NCBI GenBank assembly: GCA_033557465.1
Contig: CM066039.1
Coordinates: forward strand, 47,583,788-47,647,787
DNA length: 64,000 bases
From: Ichthyophis bannanicus
Taxonomy: Eukaryota; Chordata; Amphibia; Gymnophiona; Ichthyophiidae
Reading direction: 5' to 3'
Position numbers and translations under genes: made by a program. Each line of letters starts with the position of its first letter. Position 1 is the stretch's first letter. Below are positions 35,201 to 41,690 of the stretch, piece by piece. Below the pieces are notes generated by a model. It did no database searches and was not told the DNA's origin. It was given only the letters and a program-made list of their open reading frames with translations.

Positions 35201-38200
35201 GGGGACAAGCTTGATGCTGAGTGGAGGGGAGCTGGAAAGAGTGGTGGGGATGAACCTTTTGGAGGCAAATTAGGGGTCCACACAACCAAAAAAGTTGGGA
35301 ACTTCTGGTCTAGTGGTTAGTGAAGCAGGTTGAGAAGCAAGGGTTCAAATCCCACTTTTCCCACTGATTCATTCCCACTTCATCTTCCATTGTCTTAGGT
35401 ACAAACATAGCAGCTCTACCCCTATGTAGCTTGCCTTAGGCCTGGATTAGGAAAAGCAAGTAATCAGATTCAAATACAAGAGGCTTTGTGCCTACTTTTC
35501 TTTATAAAATAGGGGCATCTGGCTAAAAATGCACATGAAACCTAGGCGTGAGCATGGAAACTACACGTTAACTCTAGATGTGAGCAGTTATACCCGCCCT
35601 AGGGCTGGCATGTGCCCACACCTAGATACATAACTTTACACTCTGCCCAAGCTCTACCCTGTGCGTGCCCACTCCGGAAGTATGTCACTTTGGCCTGTTG
35701 CATGTACTGCAGAAACTCTTTATTGAAGGACCCAACTTTTTAAGTTTCGGCCTGAGGCCTTCATCAGGGGTCTAAAAACCAAACATATAAATAAACAAAA
35801 CATAATAAATGCCAAAAAACAATTACATAATAAATTAATATCAAAATAAAAGCCTTGGGGAAAACATTACCAAATTACCGCACAGAAGGTGTCTGTGCGG
35901 TAATTTGGTAATGTTTTCCCCAAGGCTTTCATTTTGATATTAATTTATTATGTAATTGTTTTTTGGCATTTATTATGTTTTGTTTATTTATATGTTTGGT
36001 TTTTAGACCCCTGATGAAGGCCTCAGGCCGAAACGTAAAAAGTTGAGTCCTTCAATAAAGAGTTTCTGCATAACACTACTCCTACGTGTAGGCCTGGTCC
36101 TTGGTGTCCGCTTCTGTTTGTCTTGTCCTCTGCGGATACCTTCTTCTACTTGTTTTTCGACTGATGCATGTACTTACAAAATAGTGGCCAGCTAAGTAAG
36201 GGCATGAAGGCCCATTTGCATGCATAATTCATTCAAACTATGTGACTTATGTCATTTTATGTGGCTCCTTATAAACCTCCATTGTGCAATGATGACGGCC
36301 CCCTACCGTCCCCAGTCTCGACCAATCTTGGATATAAAATACTCGATCCAGGAATCAGTCTGGTCCCTTTATGTGGCAGGGTGCAGCACTGCCCACTGAG
36401 CCCCCATGTCAGCCCCCAAAAAAACATATTTTAAAGGTATTAATACCTGACCTGTAATAATAGATTACTTTCACTGATTATTGCAGTAAACTCCCTAGCT
36501 CATGTCATTCTCTAACAGAGATTATGTTGCAACTAAACTTGGAAAACCGGTTTTTAGATCAGCCATTGCGGGTAGGGGTTTTAATGTATTTTTGAGTGAC
36601 TATTTCCTTAATGGATTGTGCATTTGACTATCTTGTAAACTATTGCGAATAAGTATCCAAAAATGACATTTAAAAACTTTATAAATAAATAGAAGTGTGC
36701 TGCTAGCTATGCTGCAGTGAAGGACCAGGGAAGCCAAGTTTAAATCCCATTATTGGTCCTTGTGATCTTCGTTAAGTCACTTAACCCTCCATTGGCTCAG
36801 GTACAAATTTAGGGGCACACTTGCTAAAGTGAGCTGTGGGGGTAGCATGCGATTTTGACACCACACTAAAAACTAACGCAGGGCAGTGCACTAAATCCTC
36901 CTGCCCCCGCACTTGGGTGGCACAGGCATTGCCGCCATGGTGCTGCTGGTGCAGGTCATAAAAGCTGGCACTGCCAGGGTGAAACTACCTCCAGCACGAT
37001 GGGTAGTGGTAGTAGATTCCCACGGTTGTATTAATGCCCCAAGCAATGTTAAATTCAAGGAGACAGTGGTCTCTCATCCCCCTGAATCTAGTACTGTGCT
37101 CTGCACTAGTAATGCAGCCCAAATCAGTGTTACTAGTGTGGGGCTTAGTAGATGTGCCCCTCTGGGGACAAGGACATATCTACTGTCCCTAAATGTAACT
37201 CACCTTGAACATCTGAGAAAGAAAGATCAAGCTAAATCCAGTTCCCTTTCTTGCTCTGAATACTAGGACAGGTTTGTTGATTCTCATTAGCAAAATTATT
37301 GAATTTTATGGGGATTGACTAATGCAATGTTTAATTTTATTCATATATATGGACGGAGCCTTAATCTGAAAGCCTGAGGAATTCCGAGCATGTGGGTGGT
37401 GGGGAAGGAGGGTAAAACCACTTGAAGGGGAGCGGCAGGAAAGATTAAGAATTCAATAGAGACTCTTGCAGCATGAAGTCTATTATAGGAGAGGATAATT
37501 GACAGAAGTGAACTAATCTTTTGTCCCCTTTTGTGTTTTCATTTAGAATATGACTAAGAGATGAAGAATCCACTTTCCACACCCAGTGCCCGAGGTCTGA
37601 GCAAAAGAAGACTGGCGGCTTCTACAAATGGAAGGGGTTTCATGGTCCATAATGCACTGTCTTAAATTCTGTGCATAAGAAATGTTACCGTCCATCTAAA
37701 CTCCGAGGAAGGATTTGAAAGTTTCCCCCTGGAAACAAGCTGATCCTTTGTAAGTTTGAATCACTTGCAGTTGTATAAAAAAGACAAGGCTTGCATACCC
37801 AGGCATGTGCTAGCATGCCTCAGACTGAATTTAGATGCAGGAAGAAGTAATTACCAGCACTGCACAAAGATGATACAAAGCCTGGTCAGAGAAAAAATAA
37901 AACGTTTCTCCTCCTTCCAAGACACAAACTGCAATCCCACATCCAATGCAGCCCTTAAAAAACACTCTTTCAATTATATTCAGAGACTTATTTCCATAGG
38001 GGGAGAAGTCCTTTTCAAATGTATCTTTTCTAACAGATACCATAATCAAGAAAAAGAAAGAAGCGAAAAGGCTATTTTGGGCCACCGATGTTAACATGAC
38101 CTTGAAAGCTCAGCTGACAAGCGTCAGGCAGGGTCAAGGCAAAGAGTGTGGGAGTTGATAAAAATGAGGGGGAGGCAGGTAAAACGTTTTTGGGAGGGGA

Positions 38201-40722
38201 TGAAGGAGGCGGGCATGAATTGCATAGCTGGTTCCTTGCCGTGGATTGTATGGGCAGAGGAGGGGGATGGGAAGGGGAGCCCATGGAGAAGGTGGGAGGG
38301 AGGTTAAGCAAGCAAGTCCACGTGTGGCAGTCTTTGCCCACTGGCAGGCTGTGCACCCATGCTCCTGCCCATGGAAGGCGTTTGTCAGTAGCTAAGTAGT
38401 TTGTAAAGAGAAACAAATTTGTTGTTTGCACACAAAAGTGCATTTAAGTTTCAGGTTCTTCATGCAGATTGCATGGGAGTGCATTGATCAACCAGCCGAT
38501 GGGGGGAAAGTATTAGCAAATAACTGCTGAAAGTCACCTGGGGGATGCCGTTGGCACTGCGAAGGAGGCAGCGTCAAACAGCATCTGGTGCAGGCATTAA
38601 TTGCACTTGTTGGTTCCTTTGCTGGAAGAATGGCAGGGGGCCAGAGACAGGAGCAAGGTGAGCAATCAAAGAGGTCCCATCAGGGTCAGATTTAAAATTT
38701 TGGCACCTAGAGGCAAGACCAGAAAGCAGATCCCAGAGAACGGGAATTGAAGAGGGTCCAGGGCATCAGATATTCCAAAGACACAGTGGTAACTCTTTGA
38801 AGCAGCACGTGCTGCCAGGCTCCTTTTTAGCTCGGATCTTTAGCACCTTCAAAGGTTGGCCCCCTAGGCAGTTGCCTGTTCCTAAATGTAGGCCCAGGTC
38901 CCATAGGAGTATTGGTGGAGTCGCTACAGAGAGGAAGATAACCAATGGCTTCTCAAAGTCTGGGAGGAGCTGGGACAAAAGGAGGGCAAGCTCTGGCCCT
39001 GATATATACAAATCAATCTGTGGCCATTTTAATTACAAAAAAAAATGTCTTTGGGTATCAATGTATTAGAATAATGGTAAGCGATTACATGGGTATGTAT
39101 GCAGGACATCTGGGGTGCCTATGTTAGCATATACATAGCCAGTCTGAGACAGACACCAGGTGCTCAAACTTGTGGCTTTTCTCATTCTGCGAAATGCCTG
39201 TTCCCCACCCACCGCATAGCAAATCAACATGCAAAAGCAAAGCCTTAAGAACAAATATAAATAGACAACTTGGATGGGCTTCTTTCTGTTATTATCAAAT
39301 CTTAAACCATTCAATTTAACGCTCCTGTCAAATATTGGTTTGCACAGCCCCAGGCAAGATAATATTTTGCATTTAGATCCTTCAACTAAGACGTCAACGA
39401 CTGTATTATTTTAGCTCAGCTTCCCCCATCTTGAGCACCAAGGCTTTAAGATTCCTTTGATGCAGACAATGAGCTATTGAAACTCATTCTAGTTAGGGAG
39501 TATTAATATTTGAACAATGCATTTATGTTTTTCCCACACACACACTGAATTACCATGTAGTGTTTTTGGGGGAACGATGAGAGCCACAAGAATTTTTGTC
39601 CTTGAGCACAAAGAAGCATCTGTGTGAGATGGTTTGATAATGTTTAGTAAATGGCGTACGGTCATAAGACGTTTACATCAAAAAAGATATTTGGACATGA
39701 AAAGGAAGCCAGCTGAATTCCCGAGAGAAAACAGAAGCTTAACTAAAGTGAATACAGAGAAGACGAATGATTTCTTTTTCTATGCCAACGATTGCTTTAA
39801 ATGGCACATCGTGTGTTTCTTGGGGTGGGGTGTTTTTGTCTCCGAGTCACCAGAAACATAATTGGTTAAATCTAGGACTTGAGAAGAGGCTTTTCAATCA
39901 AAGTACGTGCAACTTGAATCCAGCGATATGCAAGATAGATTCTCTTAGGCTAAGATTTACAGCACTTTGAATACAAAGCCTCTCTTTACAGATCCATTAA
40001 AAACGTACACTCCTGATATGTCAAACGTTTCCTGGGAAAGAGGGGGTTGTGTTTGGCTTTCCAGTTTTAGAAGATAATGCCATGCGTCCTTGCGCTTTAA
40101 CATCCCTGATGCAATGATATTCCATACAGAAATACGATAAATGGAAGGTCCTATTTTCATGTTTAATTTGTTGACCATGTTATTTTCAGCTAGGTCTTAG
40201 AAGCTATGGGGAGACAAAGTCGTTTACCCACATTGAAAGGGTGGCCGAGTGGAGTCTAGAACTCCCATTGCAAGATCCAGCCTGTTCAGTGCCGAAACCA
40301 CTAGTCCACATCTTTTCTACATAAGAAAAGTCAGATCTATGCGGCCCCCACTACTCCCACTTTCCAGGCATGCTGAAAGTGCCGTCTTCACCCATTACCC
40401 CACCCACATTTCTCAGCCACCCTCCGCAGCCTTTACTTGCGCTACTGCCATAGCGGCTTAAATTTAGAGTGAAGGATTTGATAAACAATCCAGGTTCCAG
40501 AAAGCATTTCATTTTAAGGTATTCACAGGTAGAAAGAGGAAACGTTGAAAGGGGGTACGGAAAGTATGAGACAAAAGAATTCAGAGACAGGAGGAAACCG
40601 GAGAGAGAATAAAAGAAGAGAAGTAGAAGTTAGGGTAAAGCATGAGACAAACGTATCCCAGGGTTCTTCATACTCACTGGGTCATAGGCAGGGTGGTAGC
40701 CTGGTGCTGGAACAAACGCCAT
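14100..40722 (-). CDS. LGALS4: Galectin-4-like gene B, complete, nine coding exons
   Basis: The gene encodes a tandem-repeat galectin. Coding exons in transcript order: 40722-40678, 32885-32797, 31580-31376, 24259-24107, 24004-23972, 21879-21850, 17200-17112, 16634-16469, 14246-14100. The sum is 957 nt, or 318 codons plus stop; human galectin-4 has about 323. The N-terminus MAFVPAPGYHPAYDP matches the human MAYVPAPGYQPTYNP pattern. The N-CRD keeps FHFNPR, IFNSF and W..EE. Two linker exons (33 and 30 nt) follow, then the C-CRD with LHINLR, LIRNSF and WGEEE-T. The C-CRD thus has Leu instead of Pro in the H-N-P-R motif and Thr where W-G-x-E-E-R has Arg. All splice sites are GT/AG. Introns 1, 3 and 6 are filled with transposons. 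It is tail to tail with gene A. Cytosolic and secreted lectin roles are known for the family; glycan preference cannot be read from the sequence. Confidence 0.92.
15650..16015. repeat. MITE-like repeat in intron 8 of gene B
   Basis: The block opens with an ATCGGGATTTTCC string and closes with GAAAATCAAGCCCGATATTT, giving inverted CGGGATTTTC/GAAAATC(C)G motifs. It is related in style to the 'ATATTCA' family. Around 14985-15490 a Pro-rich, CT-rich stretch ending CACCTAGTGGTAACACCAGCC looks like a worn hAT MITE, but no target duplication was found. Confidence 0.4.
16469..16634 (-). CDS. LGALS4: Gene B exon 8, core of the C-CRD (166 nt)
   Basis: It encodes FQVNFKV, LHINLRFNKS, LIRNSFLNGVWGEEE and PFKKGEHFD. 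His, Asn, Arg, Asn, Trp and Glu remain. The Pro of HxNPR is Leu and the Arg of WGxEER is Thr, unlike gene A. The reading frame is intact. Confidence 0.92.
17112..17200 (-). CDS. LGALS4: Gene B exon 7, start of the C-CRD (89 nt)
   Basis: It encodes TVPFSATLPGGMIPKRTVVI and KGFVPSSAK, then a split codon AG|T (Ser). The acceptor is TCTCTTGCAG and the donor GTAAGC. Confidence 0.92.
17852..18088 (+). CDS. Small conserved ORF of the hAT family, copy 2 (78 aa)
   Basis: Open for 78 codons from MPLNEYMDKERQ to ISENNNT-stop. It differs from the copy at 59491 by about eight residues, all missense. No known domain was recognised. Confidence 0.4.
   Translation: MPLNEYMDKERQKDFYIAIIQYQPPGRLGTTTNTAHLEPIANPPYPNSTTRTHKAPYPTYQKATLQILNQYISENNNT
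18172..18427 (-). mobile_element. Short hammerhead-containing repeat inserted in hAT copy 2
   Basis: Alignment by eye with hAT copy 4 shows that the sequence between ACATGCAGAACA and CATATTCCAGTTAATAAATTC is replaced here by unrelated DNA. On the minus strand this DNA carries a hammerhead-like fold (18233-18267), then AATAAAGA and a TCCTACGT motif. The repeat at 35892-36164 has the same order of parts. The exact junctions are uncertain. A Penelope-like or retrozyme-type origin is inferred from the ribozyme. Confidence 0.5.
18233..18267 (-). ncRNA. Hammerhead-ribozyme-like motif
   Basis: On the minus strand: stem I strand CCCC, core CTGAGGA, one extra A, stem II GGC-GTT-GCC, core GAA, a short stem III ACGCGT, the cleavage-site T after GT, and stem I strand GGGG. 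Position 7 of the core is free in hammerheads, so CTGAGGA fits CUGANGA. Stem III is too short to be stable alone, as known for some Penelope-element hammerheads that work as dimers. The extra A after the core departs from the consensus. It is in the sense orientation of the gene B pre-mRNA. Confidence 0.5.
18780..19700 (-). repeat. Minisatellite of hAT copy 2, part 1
   Basis: C-rich on the plus strand (CAGCCCATT, CCAGTCCTA and C-runs), the complement of the G-rich array in copies 1, 3 and 4. It is interrupted at 19700 by an L2/CR1 insertion and resumes at about 20595. Confidence 0.85.
19701..20595 (+). mobile_element. L2/CR1-type LINE, 5'-truncated, inside the minisatellite
   Basis: An open frame of 158 codons at 19854-20330, extended upstream to 19701, reads DHITPIMKDLHWLPLHARLH, FSLFASLNWNALP and LFRKALKHHLFTK, the C-terminus of an L2/CR1-type ORF2. 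The 3' end has a GCGCGGTATAGAAG string and a short AATAAATAAATA tail. The frame is still open, so the insertion is fairly young and postdates the hAT copy. Confidence 0.82.
20596..21114 (-). repeat. Minisatellite of hAT copy 2, part 2
   Basis: Continuation of the array with units CAGCCCACTTGTAGTCTTAG and CCCATTACCAGTCCTAA separated by C-runs. It leads directly into the palindrome. Confidence 0.85.
21115..21552. repeat. Long palindrome inside hAT copy 2
   Basis: The left arm starts CATCAGCCCAGCTAGGTT and the right arm ends with its complement, with the centre near 21333 around ATCCCATCAACC. The arms include CTGCTGCTGCCGCTGCC and GGCAGCGGCAGAATCGACC. Open frames on both strands here are palindrome artefacts. 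Confidence 0.85.
21850..21879 (-). CDS. LGALS4: Gene B exon 6, linker micro-exon (30 nt)
   Basis: The acceptor GGCAG is followed by ten codons (PMKEPVWSNP), then the donor GTAAGT. It is homologous to the 667-696 exon of gene A and is phase 0 on both sides. It lies about 215 nt from the end of a 3.9-kb hAT insertion. Confidence 0.72.
22035..22205 (-). repeat. SINE/LINE 3' end in intron 5 of gene B
   Basis: The minus strand carries GTGACCTTGGGCAAGTCACT and ends with AAGCGGTATAAAAAAATGG and an AAATAAAATAA tail. This is the shared SINE/L2 3' end of this genome. Confidence 0.55.
22349..22479. repeat. Perfect-hairpin MITE
   Basis: The sequence opens CTTTGCTCCCAGTCCTCGAG and closes with its near complement, CTTGAGGACTGGGAGCAAAG, with arms of about 60 nt around an AT-rich loop. 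The arms carry GTCAGGTTTTCAGGAT, also seen in fragments near 16220 and 56345. No target duplication was identified. Confidence 0.75.
22519..22800. repeat. 'ATATTCA' family repeat
   Basis: It contains GGGATATTCAGCAGCAC, CACCGCTGCCTAGTTAGC, GGCATTGAATAGCCGGG and GTTCAGCAGTGACAG, in the same order as the other members. Confidence 0.55.
22801..23971. other. Intron 5 sequence with two LINE-like 3' ends
   Basis: Mostly AT-rich. At about 23140-23537 a plus-strand LINE-type tail ends TGTAACTCACC... and an AAATAAATAAATG run. At about 23880-23935 another reads TTGTAAACCACTTTGTTG. From 23680 to 23850 it is CT-rich. No coding signal was seen apart from exon 5 next to it. Confidence 0.45.
23972..24004 (-). 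CDS. LGALS4: Gene B exon 5, linker micro-exon (33 nt)
   Basis: The acceptor TTATTTTTAG is followed by 11 codons (GLASAPGGILP), then the donor GTAAGT. Phase 0 on both sides means it could be skipped without a frameshift. Confidence 0.7.
24107..24259 (-). CDS. LGALS4: Gene B exon 4, end of the N-CRD and start of the linker (153 nt)
   Basis: It begins VSVDGKPYHEF, matching the human VVVNGNPFYEY strand, and runs through LQVKGDIVLHAVCIIG into a Ser/Gly/Ala-rich linker (AQGSASSKGGFG). The donor chosen is GTAAAG because it keeps phase 0. The following intron is only 102 nt long, by far the shortest in the gene. Confidence 0.85.
24720..25712 (+). pseudogene. Decayed 330-codon frame of unknown origin in intron 3
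   Basis: Two open pieces (24720-25109 and 25110-25712) are in the same frame and separated by a single TAG. The product is hydrophilic, rich in Lys, Glu, Gln and Ser. It has internal near-repeats (RGSQIQKEIETQ, RRSQIQKGIETQ) and an acidic C-terminus with PEPMDCALCISDEIDSL. No signal peptide or membrane segment is visible. It lies antisense to gene B inside an intron, so it is most likely the Gag or ORF1 part of an unrecognised mobile element. A host gene is unlikely. Confidence 0.4.
25945..26185. repeat. 'ATATTCA' family repeat, plus a small hAT MITE at 26216-26345
   Basis: The first block has CAATATTCAGCCC, GTTAGCTTCGCTGCTATCC and CATTGAATATCCGTG in family order. The second starts CAGGGTCAGCTCC and ends GGCCAGCCTG, with flanks GCCAGAAG and GACAGGAG (6 of 8 match), consistent with an old hAT MITE. 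Confidence 0.4.
26414..29121 (+). mobile_element. Candidate second-type hAT element with nested RTE
   Basis: The left end CAGGGGCAGCTC is followed by CTGCCTGAGGCG. The right end has CTGCCTGAGGGCACCGCCTC and closes CGCTACTG. The flanks GTGATGGC and GGGATGGT match at 6 of 8 positions. A foldback (about 28895-29050) with TGATTTTGCCACCTCTGG arms lies near the right end. An RTE LINE piece sits inside. Boundaries are less certain than for the other hAT copies. Confidence 0.4.
27040..27945 (+). mobile_element. RTE/BovB-type LINE fragment (RT and C-terminus)
   Basis: It encodes RQGCILSPYLFNL, then YTDDTTLLPESEDDLKHLL (the YxDD catalytic box as YTDD), LNVKKTKIL, CESWTVKKIDRKKIDAFELW, LSYFGHIMRRERSLEKDIM and a C-terminal block ending QRVAMSQHQL. 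These are the RT palm and post-RT region of RTE-clade ORF2. A stop after FNL and a frameshift around 27420-27530 break the frame. The 3' end has an AACAACAACAAG tail. Confidence 0.85.
29122..29990. other. Intron 3 sequence with an inverted LINE/SINE tail
   Basis: At 29399-29560 the minus strand ends GGTGGTATAAAAAATATGTT and an AAATAAATAAATAAAA run, the local L2/CR1-type 3' end in reverse. Nothing else is recognised. Confidence 0.45.
29990..31008 (+). mobile_element. CR1-type LINE, 5'-truncated
   Basis: A nearly intact frame (29943-30941, one TAG at 30687-30689) encodes GPIIFNIFVNDIAEGLLSK, LAKLEEWSRNWQLRFNAKKC, LVRPHLKYSVQFWRP, LESEQRVATKIVSGL and RVVDPWNSLPVEVVE, the RT thumb and C-terminus of CR1-type LINEs. 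The catalytic FADD is degraded to SADN. The 3' UTR ends TTGATATGGAAGGACAGACT and CTGCCGTCATGTTTC. It is antisense to gene B. Confidence 0.85.
31376..31580 (-). CDS. LGALS4: Gene B exon 3, core of the N-CRD (205 nt)
   Basis: It encodes FIINLAAGQYEGSDIAFHFN and continues PRYDG, then IFNSFQNNEWCEEEKKK and FELVYQITQNNYQ. His, Asn, Arg, Asn, Trp and Glu of the galectin site are present; the final Arg of WGxEER is Lys. The acceptor is TTTTCACAG and the donor GTACAT, a less common variant of the donor consensus. Confidence 0.9.
31676..32790. other. Intron 2 of gene B
   Basis: Near 31676-31830 the minus strand carries another SINE/LINE tail (ACGGTATACCAAATACTCC followed by an AAATAAATAAATAAAAA run). 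The remainder has no recognised element. Confidence 0.45.
32797..32885 (-). CDS. LGALS4: Gene B exon 2, start of the N-CRD (89 nt)
   Basis: After a TTTATTGCAG acceptor it encodes PVPYVTAITGGLRPGMQIYF and onward to a split codon AG|A (Arg). The donor is GTAAAG. Its 89-nt length equals the corresponding C-CRD exon, as expected for the duplicated CRD architecture. Confidence 0.9.
33280..33552. repeat. Worn palindrome inside hAT copy 3
   Basis: The left arm has CCGGCTCACCTCTGCACAGC and the right arm GCTGTGCAGAGGTGAGCC. The outer ends, CTTCAGAGGGAG and CTCCCTCTGAAG, also pair. The centre is near 33416, with several mismatches. Confidence 0.7.
34287..34581 (+). repeat. tRNA-derived SINE with LINE-type 3' tail
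   Basis: The head has the A-box-like GTGGCCTAGTGGTTGGGGC and B-box-like GGGCTCAAATCCC. The body has TTGGGCAAGCCACTTAACCC. The tail is AGCGCGGTATATAAGAG followed by AAATAAATAAA, the same 3' end as the L2/CR1 copy at 20540-20585. Direct repeats ATGTG (34282-34286 and 34582-34586) mark the insertion into hAT copy 3, and hAT sequence continues on both sides. Confidence 0.82.
34641..34874 (-). CDS. Small conserved ORF of the hAT family, copy 3 (77 aa)
   Basis: Reads MPLNECLDKERLPDFCIIIL through AHLEPIAIPPYHNRTT to QYISYWGK-stop. It is the most diverged of the four, with about 15 substitutions, but still open along the homologous length. The last four residues differ because of a local change after QYIS. 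Confidence 0.38.
   Translation of the reverse strand: MPLNECLDKERLPDFCIIILQCRPSGTLGSTINPAHLEPIAIPPYHNRTTRTHKAPNPTYQKAILQILNQYISYWGK
35119..35157. repeat. (GA)n simple repeat
   Basis: An uninterrupted GAGAGA run of about 25 nt with a purine-rich shoulder. Confidence 0.8.
35305..35420 (+). repeat. tRNA-derived SINE fragment
   Basis: GGTCTAGTGGTTAGTGAAGC (A-box-like) and GGGTTCAAATCCCAC (B-box-like) are followed by TTCCATTGTCTTAGGTAC, the body of the same SINE family. Confidence 0.7.
35729..35772 (-). ncRNA. Hammerhead-ribozyme-like motif, intact version
   Basis: Minus strand, 44 nt: stem I GACCC, core CTGATGA, one extra A, stem II GGCC-TCA-GGCC, core GAA, stem III ACTT-AAA-AAGT, cleavage-site T, stem I GGGTC. 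All three stems pair fully (5, 4 and 4 bp) and the invariant CUGANGA and GAA boxes are present in type I order. The only departure is the extra A before stem II. It is sense to the gene B pre-mRNA (intron 1). Cleavage would be expected after GTT. Confidence 0.6.
36006..36049 (+). ncRNA. Hammerhead-ribozyme-like motif, mutated partner
   Basis: The mirror copy in the right arm of the palindrome. Core and stem II are identical, but stem III has ACGT for ACTT, and the stem I strand GAGTC replaces GGGTC, each introducing one mismatch. Confidence 0.45.
36715..37262 (+). repeat. tRNA-derived SINE split by a MITE
   Basis: The SINE head (GCAGTGAAGGACCAGGGAAG, then AAGTTTAAATCCC) and body (TTAAGTCACTTAACCC, ATTGGCTCAGGTAC) break off near 36810 and resume with TCTGGGGACAAGG and TGTAACTCACCTTGA near 37162. 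Between them lies a roughly 350-bp block with inverted ends GGGGCACACTTGCTAAAG and CTTAGTAGATGTGCCCC. Confidence 0.65.
37263..40189. other. Intron 1 of gene B, nothing recognised
   Basis: No exon, LINE domain or clear inverted repeat was found. Short frames at 38072-38443 and 38766-39314 lack any family signature. A GGGTCAGATTTAAAATTTTGGC string near 38690 resembles a hAT MITE end but has no partner. From about 39300 to 40180 the sequence is plain AT-rich intron. Confidence 0.4.
40190..40330 (-). repeat. tRNA-derived SINE head
   Basis: The minus strand reads TGGACTAGTGGTTTCGGCAC (A-box-like) and GGGAGTTCTAGACTCC (B-box-like), followed by AAACGACTTTGTCTCCC. It is close to exon 1 of gene B. 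Confidence 0.55.
40678..40722 (-). CDS. LGALS4: Gene B exon 1 (start codon, 45 nt)
   Basis: The ATG sits in a strong context (ACC before, G after). The exon encodes 15 residues, MAFVPAPGYHPAYDP, and ends in phase 0 at the donor GTGAGT. This is the characteristic galectin-4 N-terminal leader, which fixes the start. Confidence 0.9.
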
Positions 40723-40807
40723 GGTTGATGAGTGGTGTCAGTTCTCTCTGCTGCAAGGCGAGGGAAGGAGCTGTTGGAACAGACAGGTTATCTGGGAGGG
40801 CAGGTTC

Positions 40808-40815
40808 CTTATAGC
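40808..40815 (-). promoter_or_regulatory. TATA-like box upstream of gene B
   Basis: The minus strand reads CTATAAGG about 86-93 nt upstream of the ATG. With initiation some 30 nt downstream, the 5' UTR would be near 55-60 nt. A TTGCAG just 5' of the ATG could instead be the acceptor of a 5'-UTR intron, so the assignment is tentative. Confidence 0.35.
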
Positions 40816-41366
40816 TCCTGAGAGGCAGGGCGTTGGTTCATCCTGCCTCAGCCTGTAAGTCATATCATACACAGCCACGTGGCCACTGGATTTGGCCTTG
40901 TTTTTCCCCCAATTGGTGTCCACCTTAAACATTAGATGCATCTTCAATCACAATAAATTATTTAACTGCCATGTTAGTCCACTTTAATGGCAGTTAAATG
41001 CAAAGTAAAACGAAATAGGATGAACTTTATACATTTTTGGACTAGCTTTCGAAGGTTAAAAACATTCTTTAAATCAGAGCAGTTACTGACGTGAAGAAGT
41101 GGGTTATAAACGAAAAGGAAAGACCCTCACAGTCTGTGTGCTTGGGCTAAACTTTGAAGATCGGGGTGATAGAAGTACAGGTTTAATGTGAGTTTTCCCT
41201 GAAAGTCAAATCACGGGAAGCACAGCTTATAAGAACCAGGAGGGAAACTGAAGGAGCAGAGGGCACTGCAGAGCTATGAGTCAGCCTAGGGAAATCCTCA
41301 GTCCTGCCGCCCCTGCTTCCACCCCTCTCTGGAACCTGCAGTGGCCGCAATGTCATTAAAGCGGTA

Positions 41367-41690
41367 AAACGGAGTTACTTTCCTGTAACTGGAGTTCTCC
41401 GGGGACAGCAGGATAAGTCAGCCACAATTGGTGACGTCATCCGACGGCGCCGAGACGGAAGTACTCTCCATAGCTCAGAAGGGCTTTCGCCCTTCTGAGC
41501 ATGGGCCAACTGGCCCCACCCCCCTGCCCGCCCCTAGCTAACCAGTATGTCCCTAGCTGAGCCTTTGCCGCTAGGAGGCGGGCACCAGGACGGAGGCCGA
41601 CCCCTTTCCAGGGGAGGTGGGTGGGTATGTGTGGCTGACTTATCCTGCTGTCCCCGGAGAACTCCAGTTACAGGTAAGTAACTCCGTTTT
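41367..41690. repeat. Foldback unit at the left end of the composite element
   Basis: AAAACGGAGTTAC and CTGTAACTGGAGTTCTCC at the left are mirrored by GGAGAACTCCAGTTACAG and GTAACTCCGTTTT at the right, a roughly 62-bp inverted repeat around a 200-bp centre. It could be a stand-alone MITE. Confidence 0.7.

Larger units (their letters stand above)
35708..36070. repeat. 363-bp near-perfect palindrome
   Basis: Arms of 179 bp (35708-35886 and 35892-36070) are reverse complements with only a few mismatches and a 5-nt spacer, AGGTG, between CCGCACAGA and TCTGTGCGG. The coordinates are exactly symmetric about 35889. Confidence 0.93.
35709..36164 (+). mobile_element. Penelope-like/hammerhead repeat inserted as an inverted pair
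   Basis: A 456-bp insertion is flanked by the direct repeat TGCATGTACT (35699-35708 and 36165-36174). It consists of a plus-strand copy (35892-36164) preceded by a truncated inverted copy (35709-35886). Each copy has a hammerhead-like fold followed by AATAAAGA. The plus copy continues with a TCCTACGTGTAGG motif. An inverted 5' copy and a hammerhead in the terminal region are both known for Penelope-like elements. No coding region is present. It lies in intron 1 of gene B. Confidence 0.6.

Noticed and set aside
38072..38443. 123-codon minus frame in intron 1
   Set aside because: It has no motif, lies in intronic sequence and overlaps a plus-strand frame.
40260..40310. GCCGAAACCACT as another hammerhead core
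   Set aside because: No CTGANGA box lies upstream at the right distance; the GAAAC belongs to a SINE head.
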